Shown here: one piece after another, positions 16,230 to 23,954 of the stretch
How the letters are laid out: the number at the start of each line of letters is the position of its first letter
Numbering within the stretch: the first letter of the stretch is position 1
Assembly (NCBI RefSeq): GCF_000308575.1
Contig: NZ_BAFZ01000073.1
Location: 1-35,956, forward strand
Direction of reading: 5' to 3'
DNA: 35,956 bases
Source: Nocardia exalbida NBRC 100660
Lineage (GTDB): Bacteria; Actinomycetota; Actinomycetes; Mycobacteriales; Mycobacteriaceae
The notes under the pieces: generated by a model
Told to the model about the DNA's origin: nothing
Seen by the model: the letters and a program-made list of their open reading frames with translations, nothing else
Database searches by the model: none
Made by a program: the position numbers and the translations under genes

Positions 16230-16555
16230 ACCGCGCCCCCGATCTGGCCCGCGATCGATCCGAGCGCGCCCGCGTTGGACCAGTCGACGGCGTCGTAGGC
16301 CGCGGCGGCGCTGAACGCCGAGTCCGAGAGCTTGGCGTACTTGGCCGACAGATCGTTGATGTCCTTGGCCTGCAACACCTGTGCCGCTGCGAACATCGCC
16401 AGGTAGTCGGCCCCGATCAAGCCGAACACCGGAACGAGCGCGGAAACGTTCTTCACCGCGTCGAAATTGCCCGCCCCCGCGAGATCACCGGCGATACCGG
16501 CGTTCGTGGCGGCGAACGCCCGGACCGCTTCGGTCTCTACCGAGAGATCACTCAT
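16226..16555 (-). CDS. EspC-like type VII secretion target (DUF2580-like)
   Basis: 109 residues, from the ATG at 16555 preceded by a G-rich ribosome site (GGGGGG, seven bases before). The opening LSVETEAVRAFAATNAGIAG and the two-helix, Ala-rich layout are typical of the EspC/DUF2580 family of ESX substrates. A YxxxD secretion motif (Tyr87-Asp91, YDAVD) sits at the end of the second helical part, where the general type VII export signal is found. Trp92 follows. It is the first gene of a two-gene unit with the large partner (4-base overlap). No ESX core gene (EccC, EccD, MycP) is in the window, so the pair would depend on a system coded elsewhere. Confidence 0.75.
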   Translation of the reverse strand: MSDLSVETEAVRAFAATNAGIAGDLAGAGNFDAVKNVSALVPVFGLIGADYLAMFAAAQVLQAKDINDLSAKYAKLSDSAFSAAAAYDAVDWSNAGALGSIAGQIGGAV

Positions 16556-16731
16556 CGAGTTGCCCCCCAAATCGTCGTACAGATCTGCGTCATGAAGTTG
16601 TCGTGATCCGCCGGCTCCCTGCCGAATCGGCAAGGGCCGCTACGGTTGCGCTCAATATAGCCGACCCGACCGGCAAGTTTCGAGCCCGAACGCGCCGCAC
16701 GGCAGGGCGAAAGGGGCAGAATTGGAACGTG

Positions 16732-16757
16732 TTGCAAATTAGAACAAGTTCTATATT
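16732..16757 (+). promoter_or_regulatory. Promoter of the epimerase gene with embedded KstR-like operator
   Basis: The perfect inverted repeat TAGAAC-AA-GTTCTA (16740-16753) fits the KstR consensus TnnAACnnGTTnnA. It overlaps a TATATT -10 hexamer (16752-16757), with TTGCAA (16732-16737) as a possible, closely spaced -35. The -10 ends nine bases before the ATG at 16767, so the message is probably leaderless. A repressor bound here would block RNA polymerase. KstR represses steroid catabolism genes in Nocardiaceae and mycobacteria; that it binds this site is inference. Confidence 0.55.
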
Positions 16758-16766
16758 CTCTGTCCC

Positions 16767-17771
16767 ATGAAGGTCGCAGTGACCGGCGCAGCCGGCTACC
16801 TTGGCACGAATCTGCTCCGCCTCCTCACCGAGCGCGGCCATCAGATCACCGCCATCGATCGGGCGATTCCCGCCGAGCAGGCCGCGCCCGGTATCACCTG
16901 GGTGCAGGGCGATGTGCTCGACCCGGCGTCCATGCGCGCCGCGCTGGACGGCGCGGAGGTGGTCTACCACCTGGTCGCGGTGATCACCCTGGCCGAGAAG
17001 AACGACCTCGCCTGGCGGGTGAACACCGAGGGTGTGCGCGTGGTCGCCGAGGCGGCTCTGGCCGTCGGCGCGCGCCGGATGGTGCACGCCAGCTCGATCC
17101 ACGCGTTCGACCAGTACAGCTGCGGTGGCCGGATCGACGAGGACGCGCCGCGGTCGACCGACCCCGGGCTGCCGGTCTACGACCGCTCGAAGTGGGCGGG
17201 CGAGGTGGCGCTGCGCAAAGTGATCGACCAGGGCCTGGACGCGGTGCTGTGCAATCCGACCGGCGTCTTCGGCCCGCTGGACTTCGGCAAGCCGCTCTCG
17301 CGCATCAACCGGACGCTCAGGGACGCGGCGCTCGGGCGCGTGCCCGCCATGATCGGCGGGGGATTCGACCTGGTGGACGTGCGCGATGTGGCCGAGGGCC
17401 TGGTACTGGCCGGAGAGCACGGCCACACGGGTGAGAACTACCTGCTCGGTGGGTCGATGATCTCGATGCTCGAATTGTGCCGCGTCGCCGCGACCCACGG
17501 CGGCAAGCGGGGGCCGAGGTTCGCCATCCCCGCCAAGTTCGTGTCCGGCGTCATCCCGGTGCTCGCGCCGATCGGCAAGCTGTTCAACTCCGACATCGTC
17601 TCCAAGGCGGCGCTCGGCGCGCTCATCTCCGCGCCCGTCGTCGACCACGGGAAGGCGGAACGCGAGCTCGGCTATCAGCCACGTCCGCTCGACGACACGG
17701 TGCGCGATCTGGTCACCTTCTTCGCCGACCCGGCCCGGCTGACCCCGCCGGACACCCGGCAGATCGCTTGA
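16767..17771 (+). CDS. NAD-dependent epimerase/dehydratase family oxidoreductase (extended SDR)
   Basis: 334 residues, extended short-chain dehydrogenase fold. The nucleotide motif TGAAGYLG (residues 6-13) opens a Rossmann domain, with Asp31 after the second strand favouring NAD over NADP. The catalytic set is Ser109/Ser110 in VHASSIHAF, Tyr138 and Lys142 in VYDRSKWAGE. A later Gly-rich loop MIGGGFDLVDVRDVAEGLVL is typical of dihydroflavonol-reductase or 3-beta-hydroxysteroid-dehydrogenase relatives. The substrate is not known; the KstR-like operator in its promoter points to a sterol or related lipid. No ribosome site precedes the ATG. It is divergent from the EspC-like gene (211 bases). Confidence 0.88.
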   Translation: MKVAVTGAAGYLGTNLLRLLTERGHQITAIDRAIPAEQAAPGITWVQGDVLDPASMRAALDGAEVVYHLVAVITLAEKNDLAWRVNTEGVRVVAEAALAVGARRMVHASSIHAFDQYSCGGRIDEDAPRSTDPGLPVYDRSKWAGEVALRKVIDQGLDAVLCNPTGVFGPLDFGKPLSRINRTLRDAALGRVPAMIGGGFDLVDVRDVAEGLVLAGEHGHTGENYLLGGSMISMLELCRVAATHGGKRGPRFAIPAKFVSGVIPVLAPIGKLFNSDIVSKAALGALISAPVVDHGKAERELGYQPRPLDDTVRDLVTFFADPARLTPPDTRQIA

Positions 17772-17778
17772 CAGCTTC

Positions 17779-17794
17779 TAGAACACATGTTCGA
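17779..17794 (+). promoter_or_regulatory. Mycobacterial-type SOS (LexA) box upstream of the radical SAM gene
   Basis: TAGAACACATGTTCGA matches the mycobacterial/Bacillus LexA box TCGAAC-N4-GTTCGA at 11 of 12 fixed positions, the only change being A for C at the second base. It lies eight bases before the GTG of the Rv2578c-family gene and eight bases past the epimerase stop codon. From memory, M. tuberculosis Rv2578c belongs to the LexA regulon, which strengthens the reading. Confidence 0.7.
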
Positions 17795-17802
17795 CTGAGA
17801 GG

Positions 17803-18819
17803 GTGCGGTGGCAAAGCCAGACCCTGGACGCCGAGGACGGCGCCTTGCCCGGGCTGTCCCGGGCGGGTCTGGTGCGCACCGTGCGGACGCCGGAGTTCGA
17901 GGGCATCACCTTCCACGAAGTGCTGTGCAAAAGCGCGTTGAACAAGGTGCCCGAGGGCGCGAACGTGCCGTTCCAGTGGACCGTCAATCCGATGCGCGGT
18001 TGTTCGCACGCGTGCCGCTACTGTTTCGCGCGCGGCACGCACGAGTATCTGGACCTGGACGCGGGCCGCGACTTCGACTCGCAGATCGTGGTGAAGACCA
18101 ATGTCGCCGCGGTGCTGCGCAAGGAACTCGGCAGGCGGTCCTGGCGTCGCGAACCGGTCGCGCTCGGCACCAACACCGATCCCTATCAGCGTGCCGAGGG
18201 GCGATACCGCCTGATGCCGGGCATCATCCGCGCGCTGGCCGAGTCCGGCACCCCCTTCTCCATCCTCACCAAAGGCACCTTGCTGCGCCGGGATCTACCG
18301 CTGCTCACCTCGGCAGCGCGCGAGGTGCGGATCAGCCTCGCGGTGTCCATCGCGATCCTCGATCAGGAGCTGCACCAGAGCCTGGAACCCGGCACGCCGT
18401 CACCACGGGCCCGGCTGGACCTGGTCCGCGCGCTCACCGACGCGGGCTTCGCGGTGAACGTGCTGGTCGCCCCGGTCATCCCCTGTCTCACGGACGGACA
18501 GGCACATCTGGACGCGATCTTCGGCGCCATCGCCGAGGCCGGGGCGGCATCTGCCGTCGCGTTCCCCATGCATCTGCGCGGCAGTACCAGGGGCTGGTTC
18601 CTGTCCTGGCTGGCCGAGCACCATCCGGCGTTGCTGCGCCGGTACCGTCAGCTCTACCGCCGCGGCCCCTACGTGACCCCGGAGTACTCCGCCTGGCTGC
18701 GCGCGCGGGTCGCTCCACTGCTGGCCGAGCACGGTTTGACGGCGCGCAGGCATGCCGAACCGGAGACACGACCCGAAACCGCGCACACGACCGCCGCGCA
18801 ACTGGCATTGTTCGCCTGA
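17803..18819 (+). CDS. Rv2578c-family radical SAM protein (SplB-related), probably DNA-damage inducible
   Basis: 338 residues. The [4Fe-4S] cluster motif is CSHACRYCF (CxxxCxxC) in the opening part, preceded by GITFHEVLCKSALNKVP, and followed by NTDPYQRAEGRYRLMPGI and FSILTKGTLLRRDLPLL, all typical of the family. The C-terminal part has LHLRGSTRGWF and ends QLALFA. Relatives include spore photoproduct lyase and other SAM enzymes acting on nucleic acids; the reaction of this family is unknown. The start is the GTG at 17803, matching the MRW opening of the mycobacterial protein. The SOS box just upstream suggests induction by DNA damage independent of the epimerase promoter. Confidence 0.9.
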   Translation: MRWQSQTLDAEDGALPGLSRAGLVRTVRTPEFEGITFHEVLCKSALNKVPEGANVPFQWTVNPMRGCSHACRYCFARGTHEYLDLDAGRDFDSQIVVKTNVAAVLRKELGRRSWRREPVALGTNTDPYQRAEGRYRLMPGIIRALAESGTPFSILTKGTLLRRDLPLLTSAAREVRISLAVSIAILDQELHQSLEPGTPSPRARLDLVRALTDAGFAVNVLVAPVIPCLTDGQAHLDAIFGAIAEAGAASAVAFPMHLRGSTRGWFLSWLAEHHPALLRRYRQLYRRGPYVTPEYSAWLRARVAPLLAEHGLTARRHAEPETRPETAHTTAAQLALFA

Positions 18820-18929
18820 CGCCACCGTCGCCGGATCTCGCCGGTCCGCGCGCTTCGGGGGCGCGCACCGCACTCGACGGAGTAGTTTGGCGATGGCACC
18901 TCTCAGCGACGAGGAAGTGAAGCAGGCAT

Positions 18930-20930
18930 ATGGTTTCACACCAAAACGATGTCGGCACAGCGAAGTTGGAAAAGGTCGTCATTCGGTTCGCCGGGGACTC
19001 CGGCGACGGAATGCAGCTGACCGGCGATCGCTTCACCCACGAGGCCGCCGCGTTCGGCAACGACCTGGCCACCCAGCCCAGCTTCCCCGCCGAGATCCGG
19101 GCGCCGCAGGGCACCCTGCCGGGCGTCTCGTCCTTCCAGATCCAGATCGCCGACTACGACATCCTCACCGCGGGTGACCAGCCCGATGTGCTGGTCGCGA
19201 TGAACCCCGCGGCGCTCAAGGCGAACCTGGAGGATCTCCCGCGCGGCGCCACCGTCATCGTGAACACCGACGAGTTCACCAAACGGGCCCTCGCCAAGGT
19301 CGGCTACGCCGCCGATCCGCTGGCCGACGAGACGCTGTCGGACTTCGTGGTCCATCGCGTCCCGATGACCTCGCTCACGCTGGGCGCGACCGAATCGACC
19401 GGGGTCGGCAAAAAAGATGCCCAGCGTGCGAAGAACATGTTCGCCCTCGGCCTGCTGTCCTGGATGTACGGACGCCCGATCGGCGGCACCGAGCAGTTCA
19501 TGCGGGAGAAGTTCGCCACCAAGCCCGACATCGCCGAGGCCAACATCCTGGCGTTCCGGGCGGGCTGGAACTACGGCGAGACCACCGAGAGCTTCGCCAC
19601 CACCTACGAGATCGCGCCCGCGAAACTGCCGCCGGGCACCTACCGCCAGATCACCGGCAACACCGCGCTCGCCTACGGCCTGATCACCGCGGGCCGGCTC
19701 GCGAAGCTGCCGGTCTTTCTGGGCACCTACCCCATCACGCCCGCCTCGGACATCCTGCACGAGCTGAGCAAGCACAAGAACTTCGACGTCACCACCTTCC
19801 AGGCCGAGGACGAGATCGCCGGAATCGGTGCCGCGCTCGGCGCTTCGCTCGGCGGCGCCCTCGGTGTCACCAGCACTTCCGGCCCCGGACTCGCGCTCAA
19901 GAGCGAGACCATCGGCCTGGCGGTGATGACGGAGCTGCCGCTGATCGTGATCGATGTGCAGCGCGGCGGACCGTCGACCGGACTGCCGACCAAGACCGAA
20001 CAGGCCGACCTGTTGCAGGCGCTCTACGGCCGCAACGGCGAATCACCGGTAGCGGTGCTCGCGCCGCGCTCCCCCGCGGACTGCTTCGCCACCGCGGTGG
20101 AGGCCGCGCGGATCGCCCTGACCTACCGCACCCCGGTGCTGCTGCTGTCGGACGGCGCGATCGCCAACGGCTCCGAACCGTGGTCCATTCCGCAGGTGAC
20201 GGAACTGGAGCCGATCGACCCGGGATTCGAACCGGGCGGCGACGACGCCGACCCGTTCCAGCCGTACGCGCGCGATCCCGACACGCTCGCCCGACCGCTG
20301 GCCGTCCCCGGCACGAAGGGCCGCGCCCACCGCATCGGCGGTCTCGAGAAGGCCGACGGCAGCGGCAACATCTCCTACGATCCGGCCAACCATGAACTCA
20401 TGGTCCGCCTGCGCCAGGCGAAGATCGACGGCATCGCCGTCCCCGAGCTCGCGGTCGACGATCCGGACGGCACCGCCGAGCTGCTGCTGATCGGCTGGGG
20501 CAGTTCCTACGGCCCGATCGGCGAGGCGTGCCGGCGCGCGCGGCGGCGCGGAGTCCCGGTGGCCCAAGCGCATCTACGCCATCTGAATCCGTTGCCCGCC
20601 AATCTCGGTGACGTGCTGCGCCGCTATCGCCTCGTGGTCGCGCCGGAGATGAACGGCGGCCAGCTGGCCACGCTGCTGCGGGCGAAGTACCTGGTCGACG
20701 TGCGGCCGTGGACGAAGATCGCCGGCACCGCGTTCTCCGCCCAGGAACTGGTCGGGGTGATCGACGCGGCGCTGGACGGGTCGATCGAGGAGATGGAACA
20801 GAACAAGGTCTTCGCCGCACGGGCGCGGGCTACTCATCGAGCGCTGCCGGACGAAGTCCGACCACAACCCTGCGCCGGGCCGAGCGCAGGCGAGGCAGCC
20901 GCATACAGCATCGCTGGGGGTAACGCATGA
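18930..20930 (+). CDS. korA: 2-oxoglutarate:ferredoxin oxidoreductase, alpha subunit (fused gamma-alpha)
   Basis: 666 residues. With KorB it converts 2-oxoglutarate and CoA to succinyl-CoA, CO2 and reduced ferredoxin, a lipoamide-free route for that TCA step. The N-terminal third is the gamma domain (VIRFAGDSGDGMQLTGDRF and GVSSFQIQIADYDILTAGD). The alpha domain follows with GTYPITPASDILHELSKH, EDEIAGIGAALGASLGGA and TSGPGLALKSE. The C-terminal part includes LIGWGSSYGPIGEA and a KorB-contacting region. The ATG at 18930 is used; the ribosome site (GAGGAAG) is a little far. Its stop overlaps korB by four bases (ATGA). It lies downstream of the radical SAM gene with about 110 bases between. Confidence 0.97.
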   Translation: MVSHQNDVGTAKLEKVVIRFAGDSGDGMQLTGDRFTHEAAAFGNDLATQPSFPAEIRAPQGTLPGVSSFQIQIADYDILTAGDQPDVLVAMNPAALKANLEDLPRGATVIVNTDEFTKRALAKVGYAADPLADETLSDFVVHRVPMTSLTLGATESTGVGKKDAQRAKNMFALGLLSWMYGRPIGGTEQFMREKFATKPDIAEANILAFRAGWNYGETTESFATTYEIAPAKLPPGTYRQITGNTALAYGLITAGRLAKLPVFLGTYPITPASDILHELSKHKNFDVTTFQAEDEIAGIGAALGASLGGALGVTSTSGPGLALKSETIGLAVMTELPLIVIDVQRGGPSTGLPTKTEQADLLQALYGRNGESPVAVLAPRSPADCFATAVEAARIALTYRTPVLLLSDGAIANGSEPWSIPQVTELEPIDPGFEPGGDDADPFQPYARDPDTLARPLAVPGTKGRAHRIGGLEKADGSGNISYDPANHELMVRLRQAKIDGIAVPELAVDDPDGTAELLLIGWGSSYGPIGEACRRARRRGVPVAQAHLRHLNPLPANLGDVLRRYRLVVAPEMNGGQLATLLRAKYLVDVRPWTKIAGTAFSAQELVGVIDAALDGSIEEMEQNKVFAARARATHRALPDEVRPQPCAGPSAGEAAAYSIAGGNA

Positions 20931-22006
20931 CCATCGTGGAGACCTCGCTGATCGGTACCGATCTGGGACTGACCGGTGTATCCGGGGTGCCGACCGCGGA
21001 CGGGCCGCAGAAGGTGAAGGAGTTCACCTCCGATCAAGAGGTGCGCTGGTGCCCGGGCTGCGGCGACTACGTGATCCTGGCGACGGTGCGCGGCTTCCTC
21101 GCCGAACTCGGATTGCGCAGGGAGAATCTGATGTTCGTGTCCGGGATCGGCTGCTCGAGCCGCTTCCCGTACTACTTGGAGGCCTACGGTATCCACTCCA
21201 TCCACGGTCGTGCGCCCGCTATCGCGACCGGATTGGCGGTCAGCAGGCCCGACCTGTCGGTCTGGGTGGTGACCGGGGACGGCGACGCGCTGTCCATCGG
21301 CGGCAATCACCTCATCCACGCGTTGCGCCGCAACGTGAACATGACGATCCTGCTGTTCAACAACCGGATCTACGGCTTGACCAAGGGGCAGTACTCACCG
21401 ACCTCGGAGCAGGGCAAGGTCACCAAGTCGACCCCGATGGGCTCGGTGGACCACCCGTTCAACACCCTGTCGGTGGCCCTGGGAGCGGAAGCGACCTTCG
21501 CCGCTCGCGCGCTCGACTCCGATCGCGCGGGGCTCACCGAAGTGCTGCGCGCCGCCGCCGAGCACCGCGGCACGTCGTTCGTGGAGATCCTGCAGGACTG
21601 CCCGATCTTCAATGACGGCTCGTTCGACGTGCTGCGCCGGGAGAACGCCGCGGACCATCTCATCCCGTTGCGGCACGCCGAACCGATCCGCTTCGGGGCC
21701 GAGGGCGAATTCGCCGTAGTACGGCGGGGTTTCGGGCTCACGGTGGCTCGCACCGACAGCGTCGCGGAGTCCGACATCGTGGTGCACGACGCCTACGCCG
21801 ACGACCCGGAGTACGCCTACGCGCTGTCGCGGTTGTCCGATCAGGGACTCGAGCATGTGGTCACCGGCATCTTCCGCAGCGTCTCGCGGCCGACCTACGA
21901 CGACGGGGTGCGTTACCAGACCGAGACCGCGCGCGAGAAGAAACCGGTCGGCCCCGAATCGCTCCAGTCCCTGCTCACCGGGCCGGAGACCTGGACAGTC
22001 GGATAG
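20927..22006 (+). CDS. korB: 2-oxoglutarate:ferredoxin oxidoreductase, beta subunit
   Basis: 359 residues, the thiamine diphosphate and [4Fe-4S] subunit. Cluster cysteines are in WCPGCGDY and GIGCSSR, with a further Cys in LQDCPIFNDG. The thiamine diphosphate motif runs GDGDALSIGGNHLIHALRRN to LLFNN, of the GDG-(N)-NN type. NRIYGLTKGQYSPTS is a strong family signature. The gene starts inside the korA stop codon, so the two subunits are co-translated. It ends facing mdh, another TCA-cycle enzyme, across a short hairpin. Electrons would go to a ferredoxin not coded here. Confidence 0.97.
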   Translation: MTIVETSLIGTDLGLTGVSGVPTADGPQKVKEFTSDQEVRWCPGCGDYVILATVRGFLAELGLRRENLMFVSGIGCSSRFPYYLEAYGIHSIHGRAPAIATGLAVSRPDLSVWVVTGDGDALSIGGNHLIHALRRNVNMTILLFNNRIYGLTKGQYSPTSEQGKVTKSTPMGSVDHPFNTLSVALGAEATFAARALDSDRAGLTEVLRAAAEHRGTSFVEILQDCPIFNDGSFDVLRRENAADHLIPLRHAEPIRFGAEGEFAVVRRGFGLTVARTDSVAESDIVVHDAYADDPEYAYALSRLSDQGLEHVVTGIFRSVSRPTYDDGVRYQTETAREKKPVGPESLQSLLTGPETWTVG

Positions 22007-22009
22007 GGC

Positions 22010-22036
22010 GACCGGGCGGAGGTCCGCGAGCCGGTC
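22010..22036. terminator. Short hairpin between convergent korB and mdh
   Basis: An inner stem GCGGA-GG-TCCGC (22016-22027) is enclosed by GACCGG (22010-22015) and CCGGTC (22031-22036), with a three-base bulge. It fills nearly all of the 28 bases between the two stop codons and reaches the mdh stop. No U-tract. It is a likely bidirectional transcription end. Confidence 0.45.
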
Positions 22037-23039
22037 AGGCGTGCTTGGCGAAACCGAGGTCGATGACGGCGTCGCGCTCCTGCTCGAGCTCGGCGACCGA
22101 GGCGTCGATCCGGGGACGGGCCAGGTCGTCGATCGCCAGATCGGGCACGATCGTGTACTCACCATTCGCGCAGGTGACCGGGAACGAGCTGATCAGCCCT
22201 TCGGGCACGCCATAGGAGCCGTCCGAGGGAACGGCCATCGAAACCCAGTCACCGTCCCGCGTGCCGTGTACCCAGTCGTGGATGTGGTCGATCGCGGCGC
22301 TGGCCGCGCTCGCCGCCGAGGACGCGCCGCGGGCCTGGATGATGGCGGTGCCGCGCTGCTGCACGGTGGGCACGAACTGCTCGGTCAACCACGCCGGATC
22401 GCCGATCAGATCGAGGGCGGGACGTCCCGCGATGGTGGCGTGCGCGATATCCGGGTACTGCGTCGCCGAGTGATTGCCCCAGATGGCGACCCGCGCGATG
22501 GCCGGGGCGGGCGCACCGGTCTTCTTGGCCAGTTGCGCGATGGCGCGATTGTGGTCCAGGCGGGTCATGGCGGTGAAACGCTCGGCGGGCACGTCCGGCG
22601 CGTTGCTCATGGCGATGAAGGCGTTGGTGTTGGCCGGGTTGCCGATCACGAGCACTTTCACGTCGTCCGCGGCGCTGGCGTTGATCGCGGCGCCCTGCTC
22701 GGTGAAGATCGCGCCGTTGGCTGCGAGCAGATCCGAGCGTTCCATCCCGGCCGTGCGCGGCCGCGCGCCGACTAGCAGGGCAATGCCCGCGCCTGCGAAG
22801 CCGATCCACGGGTCGTCGCTGATGTCGATGGAATCCAGCAGCGGGAACGCGCCGTCCTCCAGTTCCATCGCGACGCCCTCCAGCGACGCCACCGCGGCGG
22901 GGACCTCCAGCAGCCGCAGGCGCACGCGCGTGTCCGGGCCGAGCATCGCACCGGAGGCGATCCGGAACAGCATGCCGTAGGCGATCTGGCCCGCCGCTCC
23001 GGTCACGGTGACGGTCACGGTCCCAGCGGGGGTGCTCAC
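22035..23039 (-). CDS. mdh: Malate dehydrogenase
   Basis: 334 residues, cytosolic NAD-dependent enzyme interconverting malate and oxaloacetate. The NAD-binding motif is TGAAGQIAYGML near the start. Substrate-binding Arg residues are in ARPRTAGMERSDLL and MTRLDHNRAIAQL, and the catalytic His is in IWGNHSATQYPD, with GNPANTNA between. The motifs place it with the actinobacterial MDH group close to eukaryotic cytosolic MDH. The start is a GTG at 23039 with a perfect AAGGAG ribosome site six bases before. It is convergent with korB; both feed the TCA cycle, though they are transcribed separately. Confidence 0.97.
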   Translation of the reverse strand: MSTPAGTVTVTVTGAAGQIAYGMLFRIASGAMLGPDTRVRLRLLEVPAAVASLEGVAMELEDGAFPLLDSIDISDDPWIGFAGAGIALLVGARPRTAGMERSDLLAANGAIFTEQGAAINASAADDVKVLVIGNPANTNAFIAMSNAPDVPAERFTAMTRLDHNRAIAQLAKKTGAPAPAIARVAIWGNHSATQYPDIAHATIAGRPALDLIGDPAWLTEQFVPTVQQRGTAIIQARGASSAASAASAAIDHIHDWVHGTRDGDWVSMAVPSDGSYGVPEGLISSFPVTCANGEYTIVPDLAIDDLARPRIDASVAELEQERDAVIDLGFAKHA

Positions 23040-23162
23040 GGCGAACTCCTTGCGATCGGCGAATTCCTGTAGCCCACCCTAGCCACTCTCACCGCCGCCG
23101 AAGGCGCACGGTGAGCTACGCGACAGTGACCCATGGCCCGTACCGGTTCTCCGGCAACGTGG

Positions 23163-23810
23163 TCAGGCGAGCGCGGCGACTTCGGTGTCGGTCAGCACGA
23201 TCGGCGACACCACGTCCTTGGCCCGCGCCAGCCGCACGGCGCGATACAGCGGCCGCTCCTCCAGCCCGGCATCGCGTGCCTCGGCTCGCAATTGGTGCAC
23301 CAGCATCTCGGAAACCGCTACGGCCGCGGCCAATTCACTGGCGGCGAGCGCGTCCGCGAGTTTGCGCAAACCCAGCAGATGCAATTCGCGGCCGCTGCCC
23401 GCGTCGGTGTACATGGCCAGCGGAACGACCTGCGAGATCTCCCCGGCGGTGACCCGCAGGGCGATCCGGCTCAACCGCGCCGGGAACACCAAGACCTCCA
23501 CCCCGGTGGCCGCCGACATCTCCAGCTGTCGTTCACCGAACAGCCTGCGGGCGTGAATCGTCGTGCCCGTCACCCACATTCGCCGCCGGCGCAGCGCGAT
23601 GGCGTACACCACGGTGGGCGCGCCGACGACGACGCCGATGGCCGCCGCGATCGGCCAGCTCACCACGGTCGCGGCCAGCAGCGCCGCGCCGATCCCGATG
23701 CCCGACGCGGCCAGCGCGAGGCGACGCAGCATCGGCGCGTACAGCTCGGGCGCGACCAGATCGAGCCCCACCGGCGCGTGCGCCTGCTGGTCATCAGAAT
23801 TCGTGGACAC
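23163..23810 (-). CDS. Membrane protein with two transmembrane segments and PH-like soluble part, function unknown
   Basis: 215 residues, not recognised. The GTG at 23810 gives VSTNSDDQQAHAP as a hydrophilic start. Two hydrophobic segments in a row (about residues 30-65: LALAASGIGIGAALLAATVV and AAAIGVVVGAPTVVYAIAL) form a hairpin, followed by a basic turn LRRRRMWVTGTTIHARRLFG. The rest is a soluble domain of short beta strands (SAATGVEVLVFPARLSRIAL, QVVPLAMYTDAG) and then helices. The hairpin plus beta-strand domain resembles bacterial PH-like (YdbT-type) membrane proteins, but this is a weak guess. It stands between mdh and hisS on the minus strand. Confidence 0.7.
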   Translation of the reverse strand: MSTNSDDQQAHAPVGLDLVAPELYAPMLRRLALAASGIGIGAALLAATVVSWPIAAAIGVVVGAPTVVYAIALRRRRMWVTGTTIHARRLFGERQLEMSAATGVEVLVFPARLSRIALRVTAGEISQVVPLAMYTDAGSGRELHLLGLRKLADALAASELAAAVAVSEMLVHQLRAEARDAGLEERPLYRAVRLARAKDVVSPIVLTDTEVAALA

Positions 23811-23954
23811 TACTCCGCCTTCTCGCGACTCCGGCGCCGCTGATGTGCGCGCCGGTCACGCTACCGCCCTCGCACCCCGCCCGCGACGGGTTCGGCGCAC
23901 AGTATCGCGCGCCCGGCGGTCGCGCGGCGGAACCCGAGAGCACCGGCCACCGCG

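Noticed and set aside
16740..16753. LexA box upstream of the epimerase
   Set aside because: The AAC and GTT half-sites are two bases apart, not four as in the mycobacterial SOS box; the spacing fits KstR-type sites instead.
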